A stretch of 15,897 nucleotides of DNA, taken from positions 1 through 15,897 of the forward strand of contig DAOVIO010000090.1 of the NCBI GenBank assembly GCA_030673645.1, given 5' to 3'. The DNA is from JAGLSB01 sp023135955. GTDB lineage: Bacteria > Bacteroidota > Bacteroidia > Bacteroidales > GCA-2748055. A program made the position numbers and the translations under genes. Under the pieces are notes generated by a model that was not told the DNA's origin, did not search any database, and worked only from the letters and a program-made list of their open reading frames with translations. The first letter of the stretch is position 1. Each line of letters opens with the position of its first letter. This document shows positions 8,261 to 15,897 of the stretch, one piece after another.

Positions 8261-8274
8261 ACCAAGAAATTATT

Positions 8275-9930
8275 ATGTTTAAAAAAAATCATGCACTCAT
8301 TTTATTGTTCATTTTTGTTTTTGTCAGCTGTAATTTAGAAAACAAAGAGATCAAACTTGCTTTAGAAAGCATCACTATTGATGATATGAAAAGTCGTATT
8401 TCCGTACTTGCTTCAGATGAATTTATGGGTAGGGCGCCTGCAACTATCGGAGAGGAAAAAACTATCAATTATCTCGAACAACAGTTTAAGGATTTAGGAT
8501 TGAAACCAGCCAATGGTGACAGCTACTTTCAGGAAGTATCGCTTGTGAAACATGCTCCGGATACCTCAATGAGATTAAATATAAAGGGAGGGGAAGAAGC
8601 ATTTAATTTAGTTTTCTCAGATGATTTTATCGGTTTTACTCCACAAATCGGCGAACTAGTTAAAGTAGACAATTCTGATATTATTTTTGTTGGATATGGA
8701 ATTAATGCACCTGAACATAACTGGAATGATTATGAGGGAATTGATGTGAAAGGGAAAACTGTTTTGATGCTGGTAAATGATCCCGGTTATGCCACCTTAG
8801 ATAGCACTCTTTTTAATGGAAAATCAATGACCATTTATGGACGATGGACCTATAAATATGCAGAAGCAGCCCGGCAGGGAGCAAGTGCAGCAATTATTAT
8901 TCATGAAACAGGCGCAGCTGCATATCCCTGGGCTGTCGTGCAAAGTAGCTGGTCAGGATCTCAGTTTTACCTTGTTGGGGATGAGCTTTCTAAATCTAAT
9001 CTAAAATTACAATCCTGGGTAACAACTGAGATTGCACAAAAACTGTTTGAATCTGCCGGTATGGATTACGATCAAATTACCACCTCTGCAGCAAAACGTG
9101 GCTTTTCACCGATTAAGATGAATCTGAAAGCATCAACCAGTATTAAGAATGATGTAGAATATACAATATCAAACAATGTAGCCGCTGTCTGGCCGGGAAC
9201 TATACAATCTGATGAATATATAATATACACAGCACATTGGGATCATTTTGGCGTAAATTCTGATTATGAAGGTGATACTATTTTAAATGGAGCTTTGGAT
9301 AATGCTACAGGTACAGCTGCAATTATCGATATTGCTGAAGCTTTTACCAAACTACCAACCAAACAGAATCGTTCTATACTTTTTCTTGCTGTCACCAGCG
9401 AAGAGCAGGGTTTGCTTGGAAGTAAGTTTTATGCCAGGAACCCACTTTTTCCACTTAGTAAAACAGTTGGAGCAATTAATATCGATGCAGTGAATATTTT
9501 TGGGAGAACCAAAGATATGACTATAATTGGTTTAGGTACTTCAGGCCTTGATGATTATGCATTGACAGTTTTAGACAAATACGGACGGTATGCCGAACCC
9601 GATCCTACTCCCGAAAAGGGGAGTTATTTCCGGTCTGATCATTTCAGCTTCGCTGAGGTAGGAGTACCTTCATTATACCTTGCACATGGGATTGATAATG
9701 TTGAGCATGGTAAAGAATGGGGTTTGGCTGAAATAGAGAAATGGATAATGGCTAATTATCATAAACCAAGCGATAACTATGAACCCGATATATGGAATTT
9801 TGACGGAATGATTGAGGATGTTAAGATTTATTTTGAAGTTGGTTATAACATGAGTATGACAAATGAATTCCCAGAATGGAATTCTGAACTTCCTTTTAAA
9901 TTACTTAGAGATAAGATGATGGAAAAATAA
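8275..9930 (+). CDS. Lipoprotein M28-family zinc aminopeptidase with PA-like domain
   Basis: The 551-residue product has a lipoprotein signal (FVSC, Cys19), placing it in the cell envelope. Residues about 36-140 carry the M28 N-terminal part (LASDEFMGRAPATIGEEKT). Residues about 130-300 carry a PA-like insert (IIFVGYGINAPEHNWNDYEG, VKGKTVLMLVNDPG, and QGASAAIIIHE). The catalytic domain follows: H321 and D323 in AHWDHFG, bridging D342 in ALDNATG, catalytic E376 and metal E377 in SEEQG, D404 in NIDAVN, and metal H496 in NYHKPSD. All five expected zinc ligands and the general base are present, so it should be active, releasing amino acids from peptides taken up into the periplasm or found at the surface. 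It is monocistronic by spacing; the 344-base leader contains the motifs noted above. Confidence 0.9.
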   Translation: MFKKNHALILLFIFVFVSCNLENKEIKLALESITIDDMKSRISVLASDEFMGRAPATIGEEKTINYLEQQFKDLGLKPANGDSYFQEVSLVKHAPDTSMRLNIKGGEEAFNLVFSDDFIGFTPQIGELVKVDNSDIIFVGYGINAPEHNWNDYEGIDVKGKTVLMLVNDPGYATLDSTLFNGKSMTIYGRWTYKYAEAARQGASAAIIIHETGAAAYPWAVVQSSWSGSQFYLVGDELSKSNLKLQSWVTTEIAQKLFESAGMDYDQITTSAAKRGFSPIKMNLKASTSIKNDVEYTISNNVAAVWPGTIQSDEYIIYTAHWDHFGVNSDYEGDTILNGALDNATGTAAIIDIAEAFTKLPTKQNRSILFLAVTSEEQGLLGSKFYARNPLFPLSKTVGAINIDAVNIFGRTKDMTIIGLGTSGLDDYALTVLDKYGRYAEPDPTPEKGSYFRSDHFSFAEVGVPSLYLAHGIDNVEHGKEWGLAEIEKWIMANYHKPSDNYEPDIWNFDGMIEDVKIYFEVGYNMSMTNEFPEWNSELPFKLLRDKMMEK

Positions 9931-10095
9931 TTTTAATACTGATAAAAGAAATGCAATTTATATAATAAGATCAAAAAGGGGGTACTTGTATTTATATTGA
10001 TCAATGCATAAAAAAGTTAGTAGGCATATTAAGAAAAAAATCAATTAAAAAATAATGGAGTAAAATGTAAGTCAATGACTCGTTAAATTTGAAAA

Positions 10096-10574
10096 ATGAA
10101 TGAAAAAATGGAAATATTTAATCAAGAATGGTTTAAATCTCTTCTCTCCGTAATCACAGGTTCTTTTTTAATAATAATAGCTAATCAGTTAAAAGAAAAA
10201 TCCAGGAGAAAAAGTAAAATTAAACTGAAAAACTAAAGATATACGATGAAAAAAGATTTCAGGCATACCTTGATTTATATGAATTCATTTCTAATGCATA
10301 TTCCCTTTATTATCCACCAGATAATCCAAGACAAGATTTTATTCATATAATGAAAAATTACTTTTTTATAAAAGTTAAAATCAATTACCCTTATTTTAAA
10401 AACGAGATTAGAGAAAAAAACAAAATATTAGAAAATCAATATGATTGTTTGAGAGAACCCGATTTTATCCCACAAGTTCCATTTGAGGAATTTTATCGTT
10501 CGGAATACATGAAGATATTACACGAGTTAAACCAAATTGTTGAAAAGACATTTGATGAATGGGAAAAAGTTTAA
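10096..10574 (+). pseudogene. Small single-pass membrane protein, frameshifted
   Basis: ATG at 10096 opens a 46-codon frame (MNEKMEIFNQEWFKSLLSVI then TGSFLIIIANQLKEK, a membrane segment at residues about 14-30 followed by a basic stretch) that ends at TAA 10234-10236. Reading on from the overlapping frame at 10233 continues smoothly (KLKIYDEKRFQAYLDLYEFI) for 113 codons to the stop at 10574. Inserting one A into the run at 10228-10232 restores one 159-residue protein, an N-terminal membrane helix with a helical cytoplasmic domain. The layout is common among uncharacterised bacterial proteins, but I recognise no named family. The break could be true inactivation or a homopolymer sequencing error. 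The shift sequence G AAA AAC is not a good programmed-frameshift heptamer. Confidence 0.6.
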
Positions 10575-10592
10575 AAATTTCAAAATGTAAAA

Positions 10593-10770
10593 GTACACCA
10601 TCTAACAAAGTGAAAATTTAATAATGGGTGTGGTGGTGTACCAACAGCCGATTCACGCCCAATTATCCGTTCATGTCGGACGGATAACAGCACGTAATCT
10701 ACTAAACTTACACCAACAGTTAAGGAATGTGCAACAGTTATTAAGGTACATGTTATGTAAAATGCAAAGC
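10593..10770. repeat. Structured GC-rich spacer, attC-like or Bacteroidota extragenic repeat
   Basis: Between two AT-rich genes lies a compositionally distinct segment. GTACACCA (10593-10600) and TGGTGTAC (10634-10641) are an 8-base perfect inverted repeat. TTATCCGT (10663-10670) and ACGGATAA (10680-10687) are another, with a 9-base loop. CAACAGTTA occurs twice near the right end (about 10714 and 10732). ATCTAAC at 10599-10605 fits the attC core RYYYAAC, but the right-hand partner GTTRRRY is imperfect (GTTAAGG). The segment ends just before the methyltransferase start. It may be a cassette-like recombination site or a genome-wide extragenic repeat; neither can be settled from one copy. Confidence 0.45.
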
Positions 10771-10772
10771 TC

Positions 10773-11636
10773 ATGAATATTAATATTAATGACGTATCAG
10801 AAACTGCTTTACTTACTTTATATAGTCACGCAATTGATGCTCAGACAAAGGACCCAATACTAAATGATAAAAGCTCTATTAAATCTGTTCAGCTTTTGAA
10901 TGAAGAGTTAGCCAAATCTGATAAAAAGTTACATCAAAGATTATCCAAAGGTAAAATTGACAGGAATGGAGTTATTCATATTGCGATTCGGGCAAAAAGG
11001 TATGATAAATATATTTCAGATTTTATCAAAAAGTACCCCAAAGCAAAAATTGTAAATATTGGTTGTGGTTTAGATAATCGATTCGAAAGAATAGATAATG
11101 GAGAAATAGAATTTTTCGATTTAGACTTACCGGATATTATCGAGATAAAAAAACAGCTTTTCAATGAAACAAATCGTTTTCATTTTATTTCTCAATCAGT
11201 ATTTGACTTTAGTTGGATTGAAAACATTGTTAGCATAGCAAAAGAGGAGATTTTATTCATAGCAGAAGGAGTTTTTATGTATTGCCGGGAAGAAGATGTT
11301 AAATCGCTATTCTTGATATTACAGGAAAAATTTCCAGGTTCGGAGATGGTTTGCGAAGTATTTAATTCGATGTGGCTAAAGGGTTGGTTAAAGAAATTGA
11401 TGAATTTCAAGATGCAAAAAGAATTGCATTTGGGAAAAGATGCTACTTTTCATTTCGGTATCCGCGATAGTAATGAAATGGAAAGTTGGAATGAAGGAAT
11501 AAATCTTATTGATGACTGGTCATACTTTGATAGTGATGAAAAAAAGCTTGGATGGCTAAAGATATTCAGACATATAAAGCTTTTTAGAAAAACTCAATGG
11601 TCCGTTCATTACAAATTGAACAAATATCCAAAATAA
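10773..11636 (+). CDS. SAM-dependent methyltransferase, LCM (leucine carboxyl methyltransferase) family
   Basis: The 287-residue cytosolic protein is a class I methyltransferase of the LCM/PPM family. Features in order are an N-terminal IAIRAKRYDKYISDFI helix (69-84) typical of the family, the SAM-binding VNIGCGLDNRFERI (94-107), acidic strand FDLDLPDIIEIKK (115-127) in which the first Asp should hold the ribose, a second acidic loop ISQSVFDF (139-146), and the AEGVFMYC motif (164-171). Family members methylate carboxyl or hydroxyl groups of diverse small molecules or, in eukaryotes, a C-terminal leucine; the target here cannot be predicted. The gene has no close partner and is preceded by a structured spacer, so its promoter may lie in that spacer. 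AT-rich coding composition resembles the background. Confidence 0.85.
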   Translation: MNININDVSETALLTLYSHAIDAQTKDPILNDKSSIKSVQLLNEELAKSDKKLHQRLSKGKIDRNGVIHIAIRAKRYDKYISDFIKKYPKAKIVNIGCGLDNRFERIDNGEIEFFDLDLPDIIEIKKQLFNETNRFHFISQSVFDFSWIENIVSIAKEEILFIAEGVFMYCREEDVKSLFLILQEKFPGSEMVCEVFNSMWLKGWLKKLMNFKMQKELHLGKDATFHFGIRDSNEMESWNEGINLIDDWSYFDSDEKKLGWLKIFRHIKLFRKTQWSVHYKLNKYPK

Positions 11637-11693
11637 AACGAATTAATATCACAGAACCCCAATTGTCTATTCTAATATACAGGTTTGCAAACA

Positions 11694-13649
11694 TTAATAT
11701 AAAATGATTTTCTCCACAGAAGTTTCCTTATCAGTCTTTAATTCAATATAATAAATTCCCATAGGTTGAATACTAAGTTCAATCAGTATAGGATTGACTG
11801 TTCCTTTGTGATTTTGTACTTCTGAGATCAGATGTCCTGTTGAATTGAAAATACGATAAGAAAAGGTATTGTCGTCCGGTACTTTGATATAAAATACTCC
11901 ATCCGATGGATTTGGAAAAACAATTTTCTTATTTGGTCGTAAATCACTTATTCCCATAGTACTTTTATCAAGTACTAATTCATCAAAAACTACAAGATTT
12001 TCATCTATGGCTTTTAATGTTAGTTTATCTCCATCTATATCAATATTGCAAAAGTGATGTTTACCAACAGATTTTTCCAGCCACCAGATTGGATCTGCTG
12101 GTCCAGATATTCCTACACCGGCACCTCCGGTTACAATCTGACATCGCCCCATGCCTTCAAGGCTACCATAATTAGTAACAGGAGAGCTTGTACTGACATT
12201 TCTGTTAATTGGTTTAGTTCTCTGGTAATTATGTGTGTGTCCGTGGAATGTCATATCCACGCCATAGTCGTCAAGTGCTTTCCACCAAGTGTTAAAGTAA
12301 GAATCCATTTCTCCCACATGCGATGGACCAGTATAAAAAGGTCTGTGGAAAAACACAAACTTCCATGTTTTATCTTTATTTGCCTCCAGGGTCTCCAAAA
12401 GCCATTGATATTGTACATAATTACCCGGATCCTCCGAATTAAGACAAATAAAAACGGCATTACCGTAGTTAAAAGAATAATATGTTTCTTCACCTGGTAG
12501 TGTGAACATCCCTAAATAAGCTTCAAATCCACTTGAAGAATTATCTTCATCATGATTTCCAATGGTATGATAAATTGGCTCACTGGAAATAAATTCCTCT
12601 CCATATTCATACCACAAATCCCATCCTGTTAGAATGGCACCATCGGCAATAATATCTCCCATAAATAGTGTAAAGTCGGTATCTAGTGTTGCTTCAGACA
12701 TAGTATGCCACTGATCAGGATCCGAGCGGCTATCGCCAAAGGCTGTAAAAGAGAACTTATCATTTGGTGCATTTGAAGCTGTGTTAAAAGTTTTTTCTAC
12801 TGACCATATAGTGTCTTTTGAATCAAACAGAGAATAGTAAATTGTTGAGGCTTCTGTTAAGGTCGGGAATGTATAATCATACACACTAACCCCAAAAGTA
12901 TTTTCTCTCTGCAGAGCTTCAAATTTTCCCTCCACAAAATCATTTGTATATCCCCAGGCAATACTATCTGCAATTCCACTGCTTCTCCATGTTACAGTAA
13001 GGCCATTTAATGGATCTCCTAAACTACCAAATCGGATCTGAGAAATGTTTGGAGGGATAGGAATAGGTTCAACACTGCTAGATATTTCAATATCCAAGCC
13101 AATATCTGAACTTGTGGGAGAAGATTGGTGTACTTCTACTGCGATAACATTTACTTCAGAAAGAATGTCAGTGATGCTATCAATTGGGATAATTGTTCTT
13201 TGGTAAGCGCTTTCATCCCCTGATCCACCATAGGTATTATAATATACATCAACTTCTGCTATACCTATCCTAAATATTTCTTGTCCATTGATGTAAATAA
13301 TTGCACCATCATCTACCAGGACATCGAATATAATACTCGTTTCATCTACCGAAGGTGTATAATCGAATGTAGATCTAAAGTATGTTGTTGCATATTTATT
13401 ACTGGCATCCACACCATAACTTAAATATGTGGATATAGTAAAGTTACCCATAGTACCATATCCAAGAATTGCAGGACCTGAATTCCATGTAGCATCATCA
13501 AAGCTTACCTCTTTCCAGGCTGTACCCTGATCTGATCCATCATCCATATATTTCCAAACGGAACCCTTTGGCATAAGTGTTTGTCCAGCGACTGGATTTA
13601 TACCAATAATAAAAAGAACAATCCAGAAAGAGAATAGTAGCTTTTTCAT
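11694..13649 (-). CDS. Secreted T9SS metallophosphoesterase, purple-acid-phosphatase-like
   Basis: The 651-residue protein has a signal peptide (residues 1-22, ending VAGQ). Residues about 26-192 form a beta-sandwich of the sort often placed before secreted hydrolases (KGSVWKYMDDG, WNSGPAILGYG, YFRSTFDY, IYINGQEIFRI, NVIAVEVHQ). Residues about 200-290 are an Fn3/PAP N-terminal-like domain. The calcineurin-type domain follows with GDS (D306), GDI (D332), GNHD (N365, H366), FFHR (H435) and GHTH (H471, H473), the full set of dinuclear-metal ligands. The tyrosine that colours true purple acid phosphatases is missing at GDI, so it is better called a metallophosphoesterase. Residues about 575-651 are a T9SS sorting domain (VFPNPSDG, YRIFNSTGHLI, QPMGIYYIEL). 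It probably releases phosphate from esters outside the cell. It is convergent with the methyltransferase and divergent from the CE15 gene. Confidence 0.88.
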   Translation of the reverse strand: MKKLLFSFWIVLFIIGINPVAGQTLMPKGSVWKYMDDGSDQGTAWKEVSFDDATWNSGPAILGYGTMGNFTISTYLSYGVDASNKYATTYFRSTFDYTPSVDETSIIFDVLVDDGAIIYINGQEIFRIGIAEVDVYYNTYGGSGDESAYQRTIIPIDSITDILSEVNVIAVEVHQSSPTSSDIGLDIEISSSVEPIPIPPNISQIRFGSLGDPLNGLTVTWRSSGIADSIAWGYTNDFVEGKFEALQRENTFGVSVYDYTFPTLTEASTIYYSLFDSKDTIWSVEKTFNTASNAPNDKFSFTAFGDSRSDPDQWHTMSEATLDTDFTLFMGDIIADGAILTGWDLWYEYGEEFISSEPIYHTIGNHDEDNSSSGFEAYLGMFTLPGEETYYSFNYGNAVFICLNSEDPGNYVQYQWLLETLEANKDKTWKFVFFHRPFYTGPSHVGEMDSYFNTWWKALDDYGVDMTFHGHTHNYQRTKPINRNVSTSSPVTNYGSLEGMGRCQIVTGGAGVGISGPADPIWWLEKSVGKHHFCNIDIDGDKLTLKAIDENLVVFDELVLDKSTMGISDLRPNKKIVFPNPSDGVFYIKVPDDNTFSYRIFNSTGHLISEVQNHKGTVNPILIELSIQPMGIYYIELKTDKETSVEKIILY

Positions 13650-13755
13650 AATTATATATTAAATTGTAAATTGAGATTTTAATAAATGTAAAATTAGTAA
13701 ATAAGCTTAATAGAAATATCTTTACTAAAAAAAATATTGAAATATATTTTATATT

Positions 13756-13782
13756 CTTTGACCCTGAAATTCTGTGTCAAAG
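13756..13782. promoter_or_regulatory. Palindrome upstream of CE15 gene, possible operator
   Basis: CTTTGAC (13756-13762) and GTCAAAG (13776-13782) are perfect 7-base inverted arms 13 bases apart, about 57-83 bases before the ATG of the esterase gene and 107-133 bases before that of the divergent phosphoesterase gene. The left arm and spacer also match the TGACCCTG-AAATTYTGTG motif seen at 8081-8099. A dimeric regulator could bind here; no regulator gene is linked, so the role is inferred. Confidence 0.35.
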
Positions 13783-13838
13783 TTTCTTAAAAAGATTATC
13801 TTTACTTACTGGTCGAACATAACCAAAAATAGGAAATC

Positions 13839-15080
13839 ATGAAAAGAATTATTTTACATATTTTGATTATTTTTTCCGTTTCTGCTTATGGACAGATTCC
13901 AAATAATCTACCCGATTTTTTTAAAGATGTTTCTGATCCCGATACTCAAATGTGGGAAGAAATATACCGCCCTCAGATACTGAAAACATTTAGTAATGAA
14001 GTTTACGGGAATATTCCCTCAGGATTTGATCCGAAAGTGAGTTTTAGAGTAGAAGAGGAGGAACATAATGCTCTAAACGGAGTTGCGAATCGAAAGCAAG
14101 TCATTATCACCTTAGAAACTGAAGAAGGGAAATCACTTGAGATGGGATTACTGATTTATTTGCCCGAAAAACACGAAGGAAAAATTCCGGTTTTTCTTGG
14201 ACTGAATTCTATTGGTAATCATACAATTCATCCTGATCCTGCAATATTCCTCCATAAAAATTGGTGTAGGAATAGGGAGTCAATGGGAATAACTGAGAAT
14301 AAGGCTGTTGAAATTTCCAGAGGTAAAGTTGTTAGTCGATGGCCGGTTGAATATATATTATCGCGTGGTTATGGAATAGCAACAGTATATTATGGAGATA
14401 TTGATCCGGATTTTGATGACGGGTATAAGAATGGATTGCACGGATTAATGTATAATGATGAAAATATCAGAAATCCACTTACTGATGCCGGATCGGTTGC
14501 TGCATGGGCATATGGACTATCAAAGGTTCTGGATTATTTTGAAGAAGATGAAAATATTGATAGTGATCGGGTAGCGGTTTTCGGCCATTCCCGACGTGGA
14601 AAAGCAACCTTGTGGGCAGGTGCTTCCGATCAGAGGTTTGCAATTACTATTTCCAATAATTCAGGATGTGGAGGTGCTGCTTTGAGTATGAGAAAACATG
14701 GGGAAACTGTAAAAAGAATCAATACTTCCTTTCCACACTGGTTCTGTGATAATTTTAAGAAATATAACGACAATGAGGAAAATCTTCCGGTAGATCAGCA
14801 TATGTTGCTAGGCTTAATTGCTCCCCGGCCAGTATACGTTGCCAGTGCTGAAGATGACGACTTGGCAGATCCGAGGGGCGAGCAGTTGTCTGTCTTTCTG
14901 GCATCAGAAATCTACGATCTTTATAATCTGAAGACATGTGTAAAAAAGACAAAAGCTGTAATTAATTCACCCGTTAAAAAAGGATTAGTCGGATATCACA
15001 TCCGCACCGGAAAACATGATTTAATGGCTTATGACTGGGAGCAGTACCTGGATTTTGCTGATAGGTATTTGCAGAAGTAG
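13839..15080 (+). CDS. CE15-like glucuronoyl esterase (alpha/beta hydrolase)
   Basis: This 413-residue exported protein has a signal peptide (1-18, YG before QIP). It reads as a carbohydrate esterase family 15 alpha/beta hydrolase: PVFLGLNSIGNHTIHPDP (117-134) near the oxyanion loop, GHSRRGK (249-255) with nucleophile S251 (CE15 consensus G-x-S-R-x-G-K), NNSGCGGAAL (273-282), and GKHDLMAYDW (391-400) with catalytic H393. CE15 enzymes hydrolyse esters linking glucuronoyl side chains of xylan to lignin. The canonical acidic residue of the ESG motif is Asn here (NNSG); the acidic loop SAEDDDLADPRGE (336-348) may supply the acid instead. Its palindromic upstream site may regulate it. No xylanase is beside it; the GH12-like protein is about 10.7 kb upstream. 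Confidence 0.82.
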   Translation: MKRIILHILIIFSVSAYGQIPNNLPDFFKDVSDPDTQMWEEIYRPQILKTFSNEVYGNIPSGFDPKVSFRVEEEEHNALNGVANRKQVIITLETEEGKSLEMGLLIYLPEKHEGKIPVFLGLNSIGNHTIHPDPAIFLHKNWCRNRESMGITENKAVEISRGKVVSRWPVEYILSRGYGIATVYYGDIDPDFDDGYKNGLHGLMYNDENIRNPLTDAGSVAAWAYGLSKVLDYFEEDENIDSDRVAVFGHSRRGKATLWAGASDQRFAITISNNSGCGGAALSMRKHGETVKRINTSFPHWFCDNFKKYNDNEENLPVDQHMLLGLIAPRPVYVASAEDDDLADPRGEQLSVFLASEIYDLYNLKTCVKKTKAVINSPVKKGLVGYHIRTGKHDLMAYDWEQYLDFADRYLQK

Positions 15081-15156
15081 AAATGATTTGGAGAAGTTTG
15101 TGTTTCAGATTTATCAGTTTCAGGTTTTTCAATTATTATTGGTAGAATATTTCAAT

Positions 15157-15897
15157 ATGAAAAAACTAATACAATATTTTCATCCAAAAAAAGAAATGTA
15201 TTCTTTAGAGAAGAAGAAAGTTACATTTTTTATTTTACAGGCTTATATTGGATTTCTAATTGTGGTTTTTTCCTTAATTCCAGAACTAATATCACCGGGT
15301 AATAATTTTATTGTTTCTTTTTTTTCAAAAACATCAATGATTCTGATTTTAGTAATTATTTTATTTGTTTTAAAGAAAAAAGGAATTAAAGTTGCAGGAA
15401 ATGTTTATTCTTTTGTAATTGTTTTCACCCTATTAATATGGATGAATATTCTAACAGAAAATACTCCTCCTCTTTATAAGTATATACAAGGTTTTTATTC
15501 AGTTTTTACAGTATTAATTATTGGTTCGATGTTTTCTTCACGCAAGATCATTATTATTAATGCGATACTGATTTTTGTTACTACTACACGTATTTTTATT
15601 TTTGCTAAAGCACACTCGCCTGAAGATGCAGATTTCTTTACAACCGGTTATATAACTCATACTATTGGATTAACCTTTATTACAACAATAATATATTTTA
15701 CTAAAAGATTTACAGAACTTGCTATTGAAAAGGCAAACAATGAGACAAAAATTAAAGAACAACAATATAAGGAACTTGAAGTAAGTAAAGAGGATATAAG
15801 AGCAACAAGCGAAGAATTAGTTGTAACAACCGATGCTTTAAAAGAGAGCAATGATGTGCTCATGATTGCATTAGAAAAAGCTAAAGAAAGCGACCAA
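15157..15897 (+). CDS. Sensor histidine kinase, N-terminal membrane part, truncated by window edge
   Basis: An open plus-strand frame runs from ATG 15157 through 15897 without stop (247 codons). Residues about 23-180 hold about six hydrophobic segments (for example FILQAYIGFLIVVFSLIP, ILILVIILFVL, FTVLIIGSMF, IIIINAILIFV, GLTFITTIIYF). Then comes a charged coiled coil (about 188-247: ELAIEKANNETKIKEQQYKE, TSEELVVTTDALKESN, LEKAKESDQ). That order, ending in KAKESDQ just where Bacteroidota kinases usually run into LKSAFLANMSHEIRTP, identifies a membrane sensor kinase, probably hybrid. The His phosphorylation box itself lies outside. The gap to the CE15 gene is 76 bases on the same strand; a shared transcript is possible. 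What it senses cannot be read from here. Confidence 0.75.
   Translation, partial: MKKLIQYFHPKKEMYSLEKKKVTFFILQAYIGFLIVVFSLIPELISPGNNFIVSFFSKTSMILILVIILFVLKKKGIKVAGNVYSFVIVFTLLIWMNILTENTPPLYKYIQGFYSVFTVLIIGSMFSSRKIIIINAILIFVTTTRIFIFAKAHSPEDADFFTTGYITHTIGLTFITTIIYFTKRFTELAIEKANNETKIKEQQYKELEVSKEDIRATSEELVVTTDALKESNDVLMIALEKAKESDQ

Larger units (their letters stand above)
7761..8274. other. Gene-free interval between pip remnant and M28 peptidase
   Basis: No credible gene lies here. A plus-strand frame at about 7972-8073 (ending EGKMIVSLKINS) lacks an identifiable start and recognisable likeness to any family. What stands out are three TGACCCT-type motifs (7878-7885 inverted, 7913-7920, 8081-8099) and a short hairpin AACTT-CGTA-AAGTT at 8118-8131. 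The region begins precisely where pip is cut off, so it may be debris of the event that deleted pip. The promoter of the M28 gene must lie in its right half; a weak TTG (8200-8202)/TACTTTTA (8226-8233) pair is possible but not convincing. Confidence 0.5.

Noticed and set aside
9969..10002. GATCAA/TTGATC inverted repeat after the M28 gene as a terminator
   Set aside because: Six-base AT-rich arms with a 22-base loop and no T-run do not make a credible intrinsic terminator.
10224..10236. Programmed -1 frameshift in the small membrane gene (G AAA AAC TAA)
   Set aside because: The first three bases of the heptamer are not identical (G AA instead of A AA), the P-site tRNA would mispair after slipping, and no strong stimulatory hairpin follows. 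A single-base loss in the A-run is simpler.
10580..10774. Minus-strand open frame through the structured spacer
   Set aside because: It covers the inverted repeats and its product has no domain-like character; the spacer is better explained by secondary structure.
1..15897. A defence island, CRISPR array, prophage or biosynthetic cluster
   Set aside because: No nuclease, helicase, retron, toxin-antitoxin, repeat-spacer or phage structural gene is visible; the LCM methyltransferase alone does not indicate a biosynthetic locus.

Overview
The window looks like chromosomal DNA from a member of the Bacteroidota, probably a marine or sediment Marinilabiliales/Prolixibacteraceae-type organism; the phylum is well supported and the finer placement is a guess. 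The support is an AT-rich background, two secreted proteins ending in type IX secretion (T9SS) sorting domains, lipoprotein and SusD-era style Bacteroidota signal peptides, no Shine-Dalgarno-like sites, and Bacteroidota-typical versions of a phosphate-selective-type porin, PepD, an M28 peptidase and a CE15-type esterase. No rRNA, tRNA, CRISPR array, intact transposase, phage gene or recognisable defence system is visible.

Layout. Positions 1-1361 hold a minus-strand pair: an outer-membrane porin followed by the first 50 codons of an exported protein that runs off the left edge. Positions 1687-3129 encode a secreted T9SS protein whose N-terminal part resembles a GH12 beta-jelly-roll glycosidase, followed by an Fn3-like domain. 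Positions 3219-5252 are a minus-strand pair, a PQQ/beta-propeller lipoprotein followed by an exported SagB/ThcOx-type nitroreductase; the nitroreductase is clearly richer in GC than its neighbours. A divergent DUF2459 membrane-anchored protein follows (5373-6065).

Positions 6121-7760 hold minus-strand pepD, joined by a 4-base ATGA overlap to a 60-residue C-terminal remnant of a prolyl aminopeptidase, which ends abruptly at 7760. The next 514 bases carry no gene but several TGACCCT-type motifs in inverted arrangement, as expected of mobile-element or REP-like debris. A lipoprotein M28 peptidase follows (8275-9930).

Positions 10096-10574 encode a small membrane protein broken by an apparent one-base deletion. 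A GC-rich hairpin-bearing spacer (10593-10770) separates it from an LCM-family methyltransferase (10773-11636). The right part holds a minus-strand T9SS metallophosphoesterase (11694-13649), a divergent CE15 glucuronoyl-esterase-like enzyme (13839-15080) and the membrane input region of a sensor histidine kinase cut off by the right edge (15157-15897).

Functionally, the genes fit a heterotroph breaking down polymers outside the cytoplasm: GH12-like protein and CE15 esterase for hemicellulose, M28 peptidase and PepD for peptides, a phosphoesterase for phosphate, and a porin for uptake. They are mostly single genes or pairs and not one locus. The most useful observations are the cryptic GH12-like protein, the truncated pip fused to pepD, the structured spacer at 10593-10770, the repeated TGACCCT motifs and the CE15 enzyme lacking the canonical glutamate.
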